DNA of 64,000 bases, taken from positions 151,415,001-151,479,000 of the forward strand of contig CM032229.1 of the NCBI GenBank assembly GCA_019009955.1. Direction: 5' to 3'. Source of the DNA: Riptortus pedestris (taxonomy: Eukaryota; Arthropoda; Insecta; Hemiptera; Alydidae). The notes below the pieces were generated by a model that saw only the letters and a program-made list of their open reading frames with translations, had not been told where the DNA came from and made no database searches. Shown piece after piece: positions 1 to 14,441 of this stretch; the stretch's first letter is position 1; every line of letters begins with the position of its first letter. A program made the position numbers and the translations under genes.

Positions 1-81
1 ATCTATTCATCATTTCCCCTGCAGTAAAGCTATGTGGACAGGAATTAAAATGTTATTTGGAATTGACAGGTACATAAAATG

Positions 82-834
82 AAAAGTCCGTCACGCAGGG
101 TCTGCATAAACTAAGCAGATTTCCCATGTGAAGTTTTACAATAGACAGAAATCTGCATACTGGTAACACAATACCACCGTGATTAGATAATGAGAAATCT
201 TTCAGTTAATTAAAATAAATTTCCAACTGAAACGGCTTCTGAATTGTAAGAATAATTTATATTTTAATAACTCAAATTTTAGTAGTCCAAGAACTAAAGA
301 AGGGGGGGGGGGCGGATGAACAGAACGTATTTGCATAAATCTCACAAAGTAACGAAGGTAAGGTAAGGTTGGAAACGACAGGTAAGGTTAGAAGAAGCTT
401 CCACCTGACCCGAGAGTTACGAAAATGGCCGACGTAATCCAAACTATACCCGACCACAGACTTCATAAAAATGCAAATATCTCCGTTAATATTTACGATA
501 GAGAATAAATGTATATAACAATATTTATTGTAAATTAAATTTGCAATAAGATTGGTTCTATACAATGTTTCGATCGGATGCATAACAACGGAGCTATTTA
601 GAATTTTCGAAAATCCCCCCTCTAAACCCTCCCACTGGTCCGATTTCAGCAATTAACGAACTTGATCTGTATTTGTACATAGAACTATTAAATATCGAGT
701 TTCGTAATGATCAAACAAAAATTGCGACCACTAGAGCGTAAACAGACAAATATATATATATTCAAGAAATTTTTCGAAAATCGCGTCATGAGTACGACCT
801 CAATAGCTGATTTTCCTAAAGGGAAATCTGCTAA
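82..834 (-). mobile_element. AGCAG element (HINE/DINE-1-like Helentron derivative), long form
   Basis: This near complete copy lies on the minus strand. Its 3' end, seen here as AAAAGTCCGTCACGCAGGG, is at the left, followed by the sub-terminal inverted repeat (GCAGATTTCCC) and a nearby AAATCTGC that can fold back on it. Its 5' end, a variant of the GATTTCCC palindrome followed by TCTGCTAA, is at the right. The core holds the family blocks: the run of G, the 'taaggttag' repeat, 'cggagatatt' type text and 'aaaattgcgaccactagagcg'. The (AT)n centre is reduced to about six units and the adjoining 'gaacggacctcattttcgtc' block is deleted. There is no coding capacity. Known HINEs are mobilised by autonomous Helentrons; that link is inferred from architecture only. 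Confidence 0.75.
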
Positions 835-934
835 TATCGGATCGGCAGAAGTGGCGATTTACAAAAGACTGAAACCAAATAAAAATCATTTAACTCTGTT
901 AAAGTGGAGTTAAGGAATGTTAAGAAAATTAAAT

Positions 935-1455
935 TTTAAACAAGATTTGTTTTATAATTTTTTTTGGATACAACTCATAACAGCGGAGATGTTTGGAATT
1001 TTCTATTTTCCCTTTCAAAACCCCTCTCTTCCCAGACATTACCTAATATAATCATTAGTTTTCTATGAAATGCTTAAATAACGAGTTTCGTAGTGATGCA
1101 ATTAGAATCATTGTGTTTAAAACGTAGAATCTTAAATGATAAAGTCCCAACCTATTTGTATATATAAAAAAAAAAAAAAATCAATATTAGGTACTTAAGC
1201 TTCAAGAAAAACGATCCATGACATATAAGCGTATTGCTAACACGATATGAGTATCGATTAATACAAGGGATTGAGGAGATATGTGTAGAAGACCATTTAT
1301 CGATTTTGGTATAGATATTACAAAAACTGTGGCCTCTAGAGCGAGACAAATATGTGGGTAAGTATATTTATTTGAAGGGACGTCATTTCCGATATCTGAG
1401 TAGGAAAATTGCTTCATGAATACGGTCTCTCCCTTCAGGAAAATTACTAATATTA
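935..1455 (-). mobile_element. AGCAG element, old degraded copy
   Basis: The order of blocks matches the family: 'aacaagattt', 'cagcggagatgtttggaatttt', 'cgagtttcgtagtgat', 'cgtcatttccgatatctgagtagg', then 'catgaatacggtctctcccttcaggaaaattactaat', which stands for the 5' end. Many substitutions and a missing 3' half make it one of the oldest copies. It begins about 100 bp after the previous copy ends, so the two may once have been a tandem pair. Confidence 0.5.
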
Positions 1456-1609
1456 TTGAAGCATTTTATTTCAATTTTTAAAGAGAAATGTGTGCTTGTA
1501 TGTATTTCCCCCTGTGTAGGAAGGAAAAGCATCTTCATGAAGGTCTATTACAAATAAAGGCAATTAACTATCTAGTCCTACAACCAAGATGAGGACGGTG
1601 AATAATAGG

Positions 1610-2210
1610 TTTTTCTGTAATTGTTGAATAATGGTAACATTACTAAACTGAAATGAGTGAAGAAAGTGAAACATTTTGCAATAGAGTGAAGAAAGTAATT
1701 GTCTTCTTAATTAGTAATAAGTATAAATTAAAAAATAATTTGAAGTTGGAAATTAAATGCTATTAAATGTTTCTTAACATTGTAAGAATTTATTTTAACA
1801 AAATACATTGTAATGTGAATGAATTATTGGTGGAAATAATCAATATATGTTAAAATTTAAATATAATAATAATTACCTTCCTTGTTTATAACCTGCACTT
1901 GTTTATAACTGCACTACTTCACAATCATCACTAGTTGTTTTATAACTATGCTTATAACCTTTCACAACCATGCTTATAACCTACCAACAACATAATACCA
2001 TAATCTTCAAAACATCCTAATTTTTTTCATATTCTGGTTAGATCTGATCATGTATTACACGATTACAGAAAAAATTTAATATTACACTCGTGACGAAAGT
2101 AGAATTTACAACTCTCGTGAAATTACCATACTCGCTTCGCTCGTGTGAGTAAACGTTTCACTTGAGTTGTAAAATGATCTACTTTCGTCACTTGTATAAT
2201 AAATAACTAT
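1610..2210 (+). mobile_element. MITE-like repeat with 102-nt terminal hairpin (copy 1)
   Basis: About 600 bp that recur in inverted orientation at 60888-61494 with few differences over the whole length. The block contains 'cattattggtggaaataatcaatatatg' style AT-rich text, repeated 'ttataacct' motifs, and near its right end (2090-2191) a long imperfect hairpin. The hairpin arms share GTGACGAAAGTAGA/TCTACTTTCGTCAC, TACAACTC/GAGTTGTA and GTGAAA/TTTCAC, and the tip holds ACTCGCTTCGCTCGTG. No ORF and no clear terminal inverted repeat are visible. The superfamily is not recognised; a foldback-type or rolling-circle non-autonomous element is possible. Confidence 0.6.
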
Positions 2211-2244
2211 TATCTATCTTTAATATAGCCTTGTAATTTATGAA

Positions 2245-2737
2245 AAGTTTCCCAAGTGCTGGTAAAACACCTGTGATCTCATATCACCACGTATATCTAT
2301 TAATATTTAAAAATCCGATGAGTAGAAGGAATGGGGGTGGGGGGTTACTGAAGGAAGAAAACAAGAAAGTATGAATAACTCGCTTAATACATGAGTTACC
2401 AAAACAAAAAAAAAGAATGTATAGAACAACTGTAGAAAACAAAAAATTTAACAAGATTCGCTCTACAACATTTTATGTTCATAATAACGGAGATATTTCG
2501 AATTTTTCGTAATTAAACTCGATCGTGATTTTTACATAAAACGTTAAGATATCGAGTTCGGTAACGATAAAAAAAAAATGTGATTACTAGAGCGTTAACA
2601 GGCATATATGTACAATTTTGAAAGGACCTCATTTTCGTTATCTCCTTGGTAGGATCGAAAGACACTCGAAGAAATGTATGGAAAATCCCATCTTGAGTGT
2701 AACCTCAATAGTTGATAAGAGAGATCTGCTAAAACTA
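2245..2737 (-). mobile_element. AGCAG element, degraded copy
   Basis: It is aligned by eye to the family through 'cccaagtgctggta', 'gggggttactgaagg', 'ataataacggagatatttcgaattttt', 'gattactagagcgttaacaggca', 'gaaaggacctcattttcgttatctcc' and the end 'acctcaatagttgataagagagatctgctaaaac'. The central (AT)n is nearly gone and the outermost 3' hairpin is missing. Confidence 0.6.
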
Positions 2738-3461
2738 TTAACGTAATCCTACTGATGATAAAGCACTTAAATTCTGACTTATAATGTACCCTAATATCAA
2801 ATTTTTATTTAGTAAGCCAAACTACTTTGCCTAAATATAATGAACGGAGTCCATAAAATGAATTGTTGAACGTTTCGGTGGGAGCTAATCCCAGCATTTA
2901 CTATTAAGAGGAGAGCTTGAAAAGAAATCCTCCTTGACCCACTGACACGTTGATCTACGAGCCTCTAATCGTATATAATTGTATTATACTAGGGATGAAA
3001 GGCAAAAAAAAAATTTCGGGGTCGGAAGGGTGCGATTCCAGCTGGAGTGCAGAGATTGGCCGATCGGGCCCACAAATTAGACCGCTTAAGATAGAGGAGG
3101 AAGCTCGTAATGAGCAGCTCGATCCTCGGCTGGGAATTCGGTTCGTTTCGGTGCCATTACACTTTGGTCTCTTCGTTATTTCTTCACTCCATTAGCGTCT
3201 CTCTCTGCCATCAGCTCGCTCTACTAAAAAAAACCGATAAGAAAAAGGAAAGCTTGCATTTCAAGTGATATTCCTTAGTGGTTGGCTTAGCCTCTTTCCC
3301 TTCGGCGGCGAGAGATTTCTTTGAACCGAAGTATGTCTTTAAGCCAGCTTATTTATGCAACGCAATGATAAGAAAAGCATCTTATAAACTTAGAGACCGA
3401 AATTACTCACGCAGAAACGACGAACTGCCCAATTTGTCATTAGGAGGTCTTTTGATGATTT
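2738..3461. other. Unique block between AGCAG copies, no gene recognised
   Basis: The part from about 3000 to 3400 is visibly richer in G and C than its surroundings and carries no repeat recognised elsewhere in the window. An 81-codon open stretch (2950-3195, plus) and a 61-codon one (3278-3463, plus) lack recognisable motifs. At 2869-2896 the minus strand has a GGGA-loop-TCCC hairpin followed by ACCGAAACG, the recurrent hairpin motif discussed in the findings. Confidence 0.3.
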
Positions 3462-3765
3462 AAAAGTCCGTCACGCAGGGTGAATGCGTAAGCTAAGCAG
3501 ACTTCCCACCTGCTGGTATTACAAACCCGACCTCATAATACCACGTGTCCTTTATTTCTATGGAAAAAAAACGATGATTAGAAGGGGGAGGGAGGGTTAC
3601 TGAAGGCTGAAAATAAAAAGTACAATTAACTCGCAATAAAGATTGTAAGCTTCAATAGTTTAACAAGATTGATTCTATAATAATACTTTACGATCCAACT
3701 AATAATAACGGAGATATTTTGAATTTTCGGATTCTCATCCTTCTCTAAACCACCTCGTATTTTTG
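3462..3765 (-). mobile_element. AGCAG element, 5'-truncated copy
   Basis: It starts with the conserved 3' terminus (AAAAGTCCGTCACGCAGGG, then TGCGTAAGCTAAGCAGACTTCCCA) and continues through 'gggagggttactgaaggctga' and 'ataataacggagatattttgaattttcgg'. It stops near 'ctctaaaccacc', before the microsatellite, so the element's 5' half is absent. Confidence 0.65.
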
Positions 3766-6328
3766 CTTACCGCACAACTCGACTGCCCTGAATATGAAAG
3801 TTAAACATCCTAAGGCTAGTCTTATTTTAGTTCGTTGAGGCACATAAAAAATAAATACGTCTAGCCAATATTTATCAAAATGGGTTCAGGAAAGCTCAAA
3901 ACTGATGATTCCATTGGAATATTGATAACCGAAATTCAATGAGAAAATTCAGTTTATAATAAAAAAAAAATATCAGAGAACATACACTCTTCTTCGGGAT
4001 GATTTTCTATAGTTAATGCTACGGGAAAATTGGCTTTATAAGATGAGATCCATACGCTTTTTATTACTTTCTTGTGGGACGCACAGAGAGCGAAAAGTTG
4101 TTATCGCGAAAAGTTTTGGTTTACAGCCTTCAACTGAATTGTCCGTAGAGACGTTGTCTGAGCCCACCTTGTCTAGTTTTGGCGTGGTGTCTGTACGTGT
4201 CTCCCATGACTCAAAAACGACGAGCCTTGGAAAATGGAAGTTTCCTATGTAGGACTGTTGTGAGTATGCATCTAGTTGTGAAACTCCCATTTTGATCAAG
4301 TCAGACTAAGAGAAAGGAGAAATGTTTAGAAGGAGACGGAAATAAAAAAGTTAAAAGTCTTCGTACCCATTAGAGATACAAAAAATTGGTATAGAACCGT
4401 ATTTGTTTATTATTAAAAGATCTTTGAATTATGCCCTATGACCATTTTTCGCCTGATCTATTGATATATTCTATAACTCTTTAAAATAAAATCAATTTAA
4501 ATGAATTTTTAAAATAAAAATTAACCCCTTGCAATCAGGAACTCATGTGGTACTATGACCTTATCCTACATAAGGTTTTCTGACGAGTTTCGTTGTTACG
4601 TCTGTATGTATCTATTTATCTCGATTAACTCAAGAATGGCTAATCATTGAATATTGAAATTTCATATTAAGGATTGTTCTGACATCTAATTTTGCGCCTT
4701 GCTTTTTGATTAAAATCGCCTAAAAGGGAACATAATTTAGTGGGAGGGGTGAGAAAATTTGCAAATCTCTCGATACCTGCAAGAGGTACAAAATATTTGT
4801 GTGGGACCACTTTTGCTTATCATAAACTGATGTATAAATTATGTTCTATGAAGTCTTATAGAGTCCACAGTTTTTTTTTCTCTTCCGAGAGGTCGCCTCT
4901 AAGATTATTCTTAACACCTGGACACCATATAGCGGTGAATAATGCATTCATTCTAAAATTCAGGTTCAGTTGGCAATATTTCCCTATGTATACTAACATA
5001 TATTTAGTGGTCTTTAGATCACTTTCAAACACATTTACTAATATGCATTGACATATTATTTTAAGCTATTTTATTTCACATCACCGGATCTAGACCTGAA
5101 TTTCTTGGAGTCTCCAATCATGCTCACATTTGAGATTATTGTGATCAGAAATATTTAAAAAGGAAAAAAAAAACTACTTAATGTGCATAACATAAGCACT
5201 TTAGTTATTCTGTTTTGTGCAAATGTGAGGGAAAAAGTGTTCTATAAATCCCAAAGGAACATGAGTGTCCAGATTCATTCTTATTCTAGGCATGTTTGAA
5301 AAATATCAGTGTTGATATCATAAAGTGACAATTTCATTAGAACCTTTCATTTTATAAATTGGAAAGAACACTATATTTTTTAATATATACTACTTACTTG
5401 TGTCCAAAGCGGGGTTAAAATGGGTGGATAAATGACAGATTTCTGTCACTATCATAAGGGTTACTACAGAGAAGAGATAATTAAACGTTTATCTTTTAAT
5501 AGACAAATAAATGAAATCATTTTTATCCAGCTGATGCAGTAATTGATAAGAACACCTAACTTATCGCAACAAATTGAAACTTGGTAGAGAAAAAAAAAAT
5601 TACTGGAATTAGCAAAGATTGCGTCTTATTAGCCAGACGATCTTACGACTTACGAAACACTCAAGTACTTTCTTAATTCACGAATTTAACGCTGAGTACT
5701 AATAATTGTTTTCACACTCTTTCAGACCTCCCAAAAACCCTTCTCACCCATCGGATGGGCAAAGGCTGCCATTAGTGACGCAATCTAAGTGTAGGTTTTG
5801 CCAGTAGTTGCAACACCTATCGACAATTACTGATGAACGAATCCTTACTAAACGATAGTCATCCATCGATGGGGGGTTCATGCTGTTTTATAGCCAGTAA
5901 ACTTTTCCCGCGCAGACAAACTTGTTCGTTTTAAACGATAAGCCGGAGAAAGTTTTATGTCTGTATGTGTGAATGAGAAAATACTGTTCGACAGAAGGGT
6001 TCTCGAATACATTCCGTAATCATATTCCTACTTGAATTGTATAATTTAAAACTATTCCTGTGACTGTCTAATGATATAATCCAACGAGTAACATATGGAT
6101 ATGACATTTTTATAACTTTTCTTGACTTCAGTAACTGTTTATGTAAAAATATTAACACTATATCATTACTGAACATGCTATTAGTCCTATATCAATGCAA
6201 GGTAATTTGACGTCCTGTTGCTTCTGTCACATTTTACTACTTTTAATTTTTTCTAGGCGCACCCGGTAATATCGTGACGCAGGCAAAGTTAGCTGAATGG
6301 CATCTCAGAACCCTTATGAAGTCAAAAG
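3766..6328. other. Unique AT-rich sequence, no supported gene
   Basis: No repeat family of this window was recognised here. The stretch 4036-4299 is open on the minus strand for 87 codons with balanced composition and a fairly protein-like reading (motifs such as SYIGNFHFPR and SWETRTDTTP), but no family or splice context could be assigned. The plus strand is open there too for 78 codons. From about 5590 to 5960 base composition is more even, which could mark a regulatory element. The rest is ordinary AT-rich intergenic text. Confidence 0.3.
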
Positions 6329-6361
<33 letters not shown>

Positions 6362-6363
6362 CA

Positions 6364-6394
<31 letters not shown>

Positions 6395-6397
6395 CAT

Positions 6398-6456
<59 letters not shown>
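6329..6456. repeat. Compound (AT)n(ACAT)n(AT)n microsatellite
   Basis: Alternating AT runs flank a block of CATA/ATAC tetranucleotide repeats. Predicted peptides of repeated YI or TH across it are artefacts. It sits about 150 bp from an AGCAG copy but is not part of it. Confidence 0.95.
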
Positions 6457-6458
<2 letters not shown>

Positions 6459-6605
6459 TATAGCAATAATTGTAAAAACACATAAAAATAGTTCTATCAT
6501 GATATAAAAACTACAGTACAACAATTATAATATAGTTCAACAAACAAAGACACCATACTATAAATATACAAAACATACAAAAGGCTGTGACCCTGCTGTG
6601 TAAAC

Positions 6606-7161
6606 AAAAGTCCGTCACGCAGGGGCTGCGTAAACTAAGCAGATTTCCCACGTGAAGTTTTACAATAGACAAATCTGCCTAGTAACAACTGTAGTAGTAA
6701 GAAACCTCTAAACCTAAAAAACATTATTTAGGGCGTAATATCCCAGTAGTTTCTAGCCCAAAAAACAGTTAACCTAACCTCTAAACCTATTCACGAGGGA
6801 CGATAGTTATGGAAACGGAGCTCTGGCTCTCGTCGGAAACTTCGAACATAGCCTATTGGTGACCACACGCAGAATACAAATGCAAATATCTCGGTTAATA
6901 TTCAAGATAGAGAATTAATGTATAGAACAATATTTATAGTAAATTTAATTTGCAATAAGATTGGTTCTATAGAATCTTTTGATCCGACGTATAGTAACGG
7001 AGATATTTCGAATTTTCGAAAATCCTCCCTTCTAATCCCCCCCTCCCACTGGTCCGATTTCAGCCGTTAACGAACTAGATCTTTCTTTTTACATATAACG
7101 CTTAAATATGAAGTTTGGTAAGGATCAAACAAAAATTGCGACCGCTAGAGCGCTAACAGAG

Positions 7162-7215
<54 letters not shown>

Positions 7216-7339
7216 TTTTGAACGGACCTCATTTTCGTCATCTACTAGGTAGGATCGATGGACATTTGAAGAAAAATGTCGAAAATTCCGTCATGAGTAC
7301 AACCTCAATAGCTGATTTCCCTTAGGGGAAATCTGCTAA
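6606..7339 (-). mobile_element. AGCAG element, complete short form
   Basis: A complete copy of about 734 bp. At the left (3' end) AAAAGTCCGTCACGCAGG and the perfect hairpin ACGCAG-GGG-CTGCGT are followed by AAGCAGATTTCCCACG. The middle holds 'cttaacctctaaacct' text, 'aacggagatatttcg', the 'gcgaccgctagagcgctaacagag' block and an uninterrupted (AT)n at about 7166-7212. The right end reads 'gaacggacctcattttcgtc', 'acctcaatagctgatttcccttaggggaaatctgctaaaa'. The copy at 38316-39045 is nearly the same length and sequence, so these two define the short form. Confidence 0.8.
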
Positions 7340-7644
7340 AACAAGGAAGGTTACTATAACCCTAGTCATAGTGCAATAACCATGTATAATAGTTTATAGG
7401 TATCTTTAGTCTTGGTAAGGAATAATAAGAAAAAACAACCCTTTTAAAACAATGTGTAATAACAATGTGCAATATTATAAAGTAGTACACATGTAATTTT
7501 ACAGCCCTAAAGAAGAGAAAATAAAAATTCTCGAAATATCGGCATAAACTAAGATTTATTTCACCAACATTGACCAAAACTCCGAAAAGAATATATAAAT
7601 ACACCATATATAAATATAACCTGGTCGAAAACTTCAGCAGAATT

Positions 7645-7681
<37 letters not shown>

Positions 7682-7804
7682 CATTTTTGAACGGACCTCA
7701 TTTTCGTCATCTCCTGGGTAGATGGACATTTGAAGAAAAATGTCGAAAATCACGTCATGTGGTCGACCTCAATAGCTGATTTCCCTTAAGAGAAATCTGC
7801 TAAA
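7645..7804 (-). mobile_element. AGCAG element, 5'-end fragment with (AC)n(AT)n
   Basis: Only the 5' third is present: a short (AC)n(AT)n microsatellite, then 'tttttgaacggacctcattttcgtcatctcctgggta' and the palindromic terminus ending TCTGCTAAAA. It lies 300 bp from the complete copy at 6606-7339. Confidence 0.7.
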
Positions 7805-10800
7805 AAGGAATAATAAGCGAATGTTAGTATATTTAAAGCCATGAATCTAATTTCTCCTTAATCTCTCACAGAAAAGAAATGGTCTTGTACACTAATATTT
7901 AATAGTTTGGGGGCTATTTCAGTTTTCTTCCTAGTAGCTAATCAATTTGTGTATTATGCTTCTAGTCAATTATTACTTTTAAAAATCATGACCAAATTAT
8001 AGCAAGATGATAATTTTAGATAGCCCAGACATTTAATATTCAAACGTCAGTGTTGATGCTTCTAAAATGAAAGTCGTTAATTTGAAAATGCTTTCGGCAA
8101 TTAACGTCAATCCAGAGGCTCCTAGATTTCGTGAAAGTAATAAAGAATTCATTAAATCATCAGCCGACGCAAAATATTAGACGCCATAAATGAATAAAAT
8201 GGTTTAAATTCATCAACTTTCGTGTCCCTAAATATGTTTAGAACCGCCTAGGGTCATTTCATTTCCACTCTCTTTGAGTTATACCTAATGACTTGAGACG
8301 AATTTCGGATGACCGAGATTGAAACAAATAAAGACACATAACACATGGCTTTAATATTCAAAAACCGAATTCCGAAAGAGATTCGTGCGTGGCACGGGAT
8401 CACGGCTGTCAGATTTATTTCGCCCGAGAAATTCGGACGGGATAATAGGACAAATTACGCCATTAAATTTGGTTAATAAGATTTAGAATTGATTCCTCCT
8501 GCTAACATTTCATTCAAGTGGAAGGAGAAAGTGGGGTAAAACGGGAGAGTTTAGCTTTGTAGATCGACTGTAGCGCTGTAGTTAATGTATAGTCAAATTT
8601 AACCTTTGTCTCTGTTATATCAAGTAGTGTGCGGGGCCCGCCAGTAAGCTTTCAAACTCTCTGCTATCTTTTTTTTTTAATGAGTTTTGGAAATTTCCAA
8701 ATGAAACTTGGTAGATCATTGTTGTGGAGAATGAAGGTTCTTTTGAAGGTAAAGTCTACTTTCTATCTCCTTCCAGCTCATCTCCAGCGCATCTAACTCT
8801 GGAATGACCTAGAGAAAGCTCTTAAAATTAAATTTTAAAACGCTTTTATATTGACAATTTTTTGTATCTGACGCGTCCTGTCCCCAAATAATGCAATGAA
8901 ACACAATTTTTCAGACTAATGTTCAATTCGCTTCATGCACAAGCATTGCAATAAAAAGAACCTGATAAATATTAAAGGTTAAATTTATCGTAAAAATGGC
9001 GCCCTAATAAAAATAACAAGTATAAGGATATGTGTTTGATTATCTAACCTGTAATTTGCCTAGGACTTCAAAAAGGTGCCATATTTCTATTCTTAGTCGG
9101 CCGAAGAAACTAAAACCTTTTGGCGAAATTGAATTTTCAGACGATTTTATTTTTTACCTTTGCTATAGATTTTAAACATTGATTGGAGGCGAAGTAGTTA
9201 AACGTGAAAATTTCACTTTTCAAATAAATTACTCACACACACATATATGCTTCTTTCATGTGTTGTTCCTTAGATATTTTTTCTCCTGATTCAATTATTA
9301 ATATATCATTGCCTAGGTGTTAATACAATTAGTCCACTAGGAAAAATTATTTTTATTTTTGTAAATGGATGTTTTTTTTTTTTGTTATGTTAATAATTCA
9401 TTGATAAAGGTGATAAAATTTACCCAAATCTGCAAAATACTGACTCTTGCTTGTTAAAACCGCTTCTGTTCGAATGAAACATTAACTGATCTGTGTGTTG
9501 TAATACAATTGTAATATTTAAACGTTTTTCACTAATGTTAATAATAAATATCCTTCGTTTCCTTTCCTTATATTTCACCTGCAATTTCTAATTCTTGAGA
9601 CATAAAATTATGTGAAAACTTAATTTATCATTTTAATACACCATATATCCTAAAATTCATATTTTATAATTTATGAAACATAATGTAATTTTAAGAATAA
9701 TAATATTTTATGGTGACCTACGAACATTTTGTTTATAGAACAAATTAAAATGGGTATTGAAGGCTTCATTTATAAATATAAATATATAATGGGTGACAGA
9801 TTGATGAAGAGCTGAAGTAGGGCTGTTAAGATGGTATTGAGGGTTATTTATCAATAGAAGAGGACAGCCTGCTTGGCCATTCCTTTATAGGGTAAATCTT
9901 CGCCTATTAAGCCCCTGTTATGGGTGCATACCGCTTTTATTACTAACTATATACCAATTATATCGATTAGTACTAATACGTCATTAGTGTCACCTATGTT
10001 TTATTGCTTCCGAGAAGACTTCTTGAAAAGGAAAAATTGGCTATTAAGAATCTCTGCGATTTATAGAACTTTTTATGCCTTTAAAACTCTTCAACCTATA
10101 CCGGGTTTGAGTATATACCGACGATCTTGCTCCAACGGTATCTATATTCTCAACAATATATGTCTCTGAGCTTTCACTTGCTTTCTTTAGGGGGTGTTAA
10201 GTTCGTTCGCTAAGGCGATTTGAATAAAATTAAAAGAAAAATTAATAATCTAAGGGTAAACACATAGCCAGTAGAAGAACCCACCAAAATGTTGATCAAA
10301 ATATCGTGGAGAAAATAGACAAAACTAGAGCAAGACACACACCTTTTGCAGGATACCTATTCTATTATGAGAGTTGAAAAAAACATTCTTATTGCTCATT
10401 GGTTATTTCTTTTCTAATAAAGGCAATAGAACTAAGCAGAAATGAGAACCGAATTATTGAGCTTAGGGAACATTAATATTGCATAATTAAAAAGCTGGAA
10501 AATGATTTAGAATTTAGATGATTTGATTTACATGAATTCCGTCTCCTACTAATTTTCTCAAAACGGTAGTTAATATGGCGCATGTAGATATCGCACGCTA
10601 CAATCACATAGAGTTCTTACTTAGACAGAAACCAAAATTGAAGGTAATAGCCATCTGACTTTGTTTTGCTTTAATTGTAGCTAAAGAACTGTATTTTGTA
10701 TTGGCATTGCCATTTTGATTTTAATTTTTGTCAAACATTTACCTTCCCTTTCCGTGTTTTGACGGAAATCATAGCTAGTGAAGTCCTAAATACAATCTGT

Positions 10801-11354
10801 AAAAGTATACTGTGTACAGTACAAAACAGAAAATTAGCAAAAGAATTTTGCACACGTTTCCGGAATTGTTTATTTACCAAGTCCTGTAAATTCGTAAAAT
10901 GTTGATAATTAGTTCCAGTGCGTATAAACATACGTTTAAAAAGGAATTAATCTATACTTAGTATAAATTTGTTAAAAACTATATGAGGTTAACTTTGTGT
11001 GGCCCAATCTCTTAAACGCGTGATTTTCGCCTATTGAATTATTTTAAATCTTGTGTTGAAAGAAAATTTTCCAGAGCCCAGAGAACCTCATTAAAACACA
11101 ATATCAGTGAACAATGAATCTACCATTAATGCGGTTTACAAATTTTTAGATAAAAGTAATATTCAAAATTATTATGATTTCATAATTTTCCATTGAACAA
11201 ATGACCCAAAAGGATTGAGGCAGTTTTCAAAATAAATAAATAAAAATAATCTGTAAATATTTAATACAAATATGATAAAAGTTTTAAGAAATCTTCCACA
11301 GGTGCTTGAATTCAGCTTCTGTCAATACAATTAAAGATATGGTAAAGTAAATGC
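7805..11354. other. Unique sequence, no gene; possible conserved block near 8090-8530
   Basis: No repeats shared with the rest of the window were seen. The part from about 8090 to 8530 has balanced composition, few homopolymers and motifs such as GCCATAAA and TTAATAAG, which resemble homeodomain-type sites; this is only a hint of regulatory DNA. Open stretches at 9924-10169 and 10696-10905 have no family motifs and are likely chance. Confidence 0.3.
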
Positions 11355-11563
11355 TATTATTATTATTATTTATTAACGTCCACTTTTTAATAATAAGGCT
11401 AATCGGGACGGATTACCACCCTTTTCTAGCCAGGGTAGGACTAAGGATTTTATTTAGTGAATTCTGTCACTAAATAAACTCCTATTGCCCAGGGTGGGAA
11501 TCGAACTCGCCACTCTATGTGAGATTAAAGTCAATGCTTTAACTCACATGGCTAACCTTAGCC
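11355..11563 (-). mobile_element. tRNA-derived SINE, near complete
   Basis: Read on the minus strand it begins GGGCTAAGGTTAGCCATGTG. It has an A-box-like TTAGCCATGTGAGTTAAAG and a good B box GCGAGTTCGATTCC (plus positions 11498-11512), followed by a unique body ('aataggagtttatttagtgac', 'ccttagtcctaccctggctag') and a tail GTGGACGTTAATAAATAATAAT. The AATAAT-type tail and GGACGTTAA are typical of SINEs moved by RTE-clade LINEs. At least seven other copies occur in the window. Transcription would be by RNA polymerase III. Confidence 0.8.

Positions 11564-14441
<2,878 letters not shown>

Noticed and set aside
6243..6524. YIYIYI-type membrane-like peptides
   Set aside because: They are translations of (AT)n and ACAT repeats; similar frames at 19307, 23549, 24060, 46357 and 50810 were dropped for the same reason.
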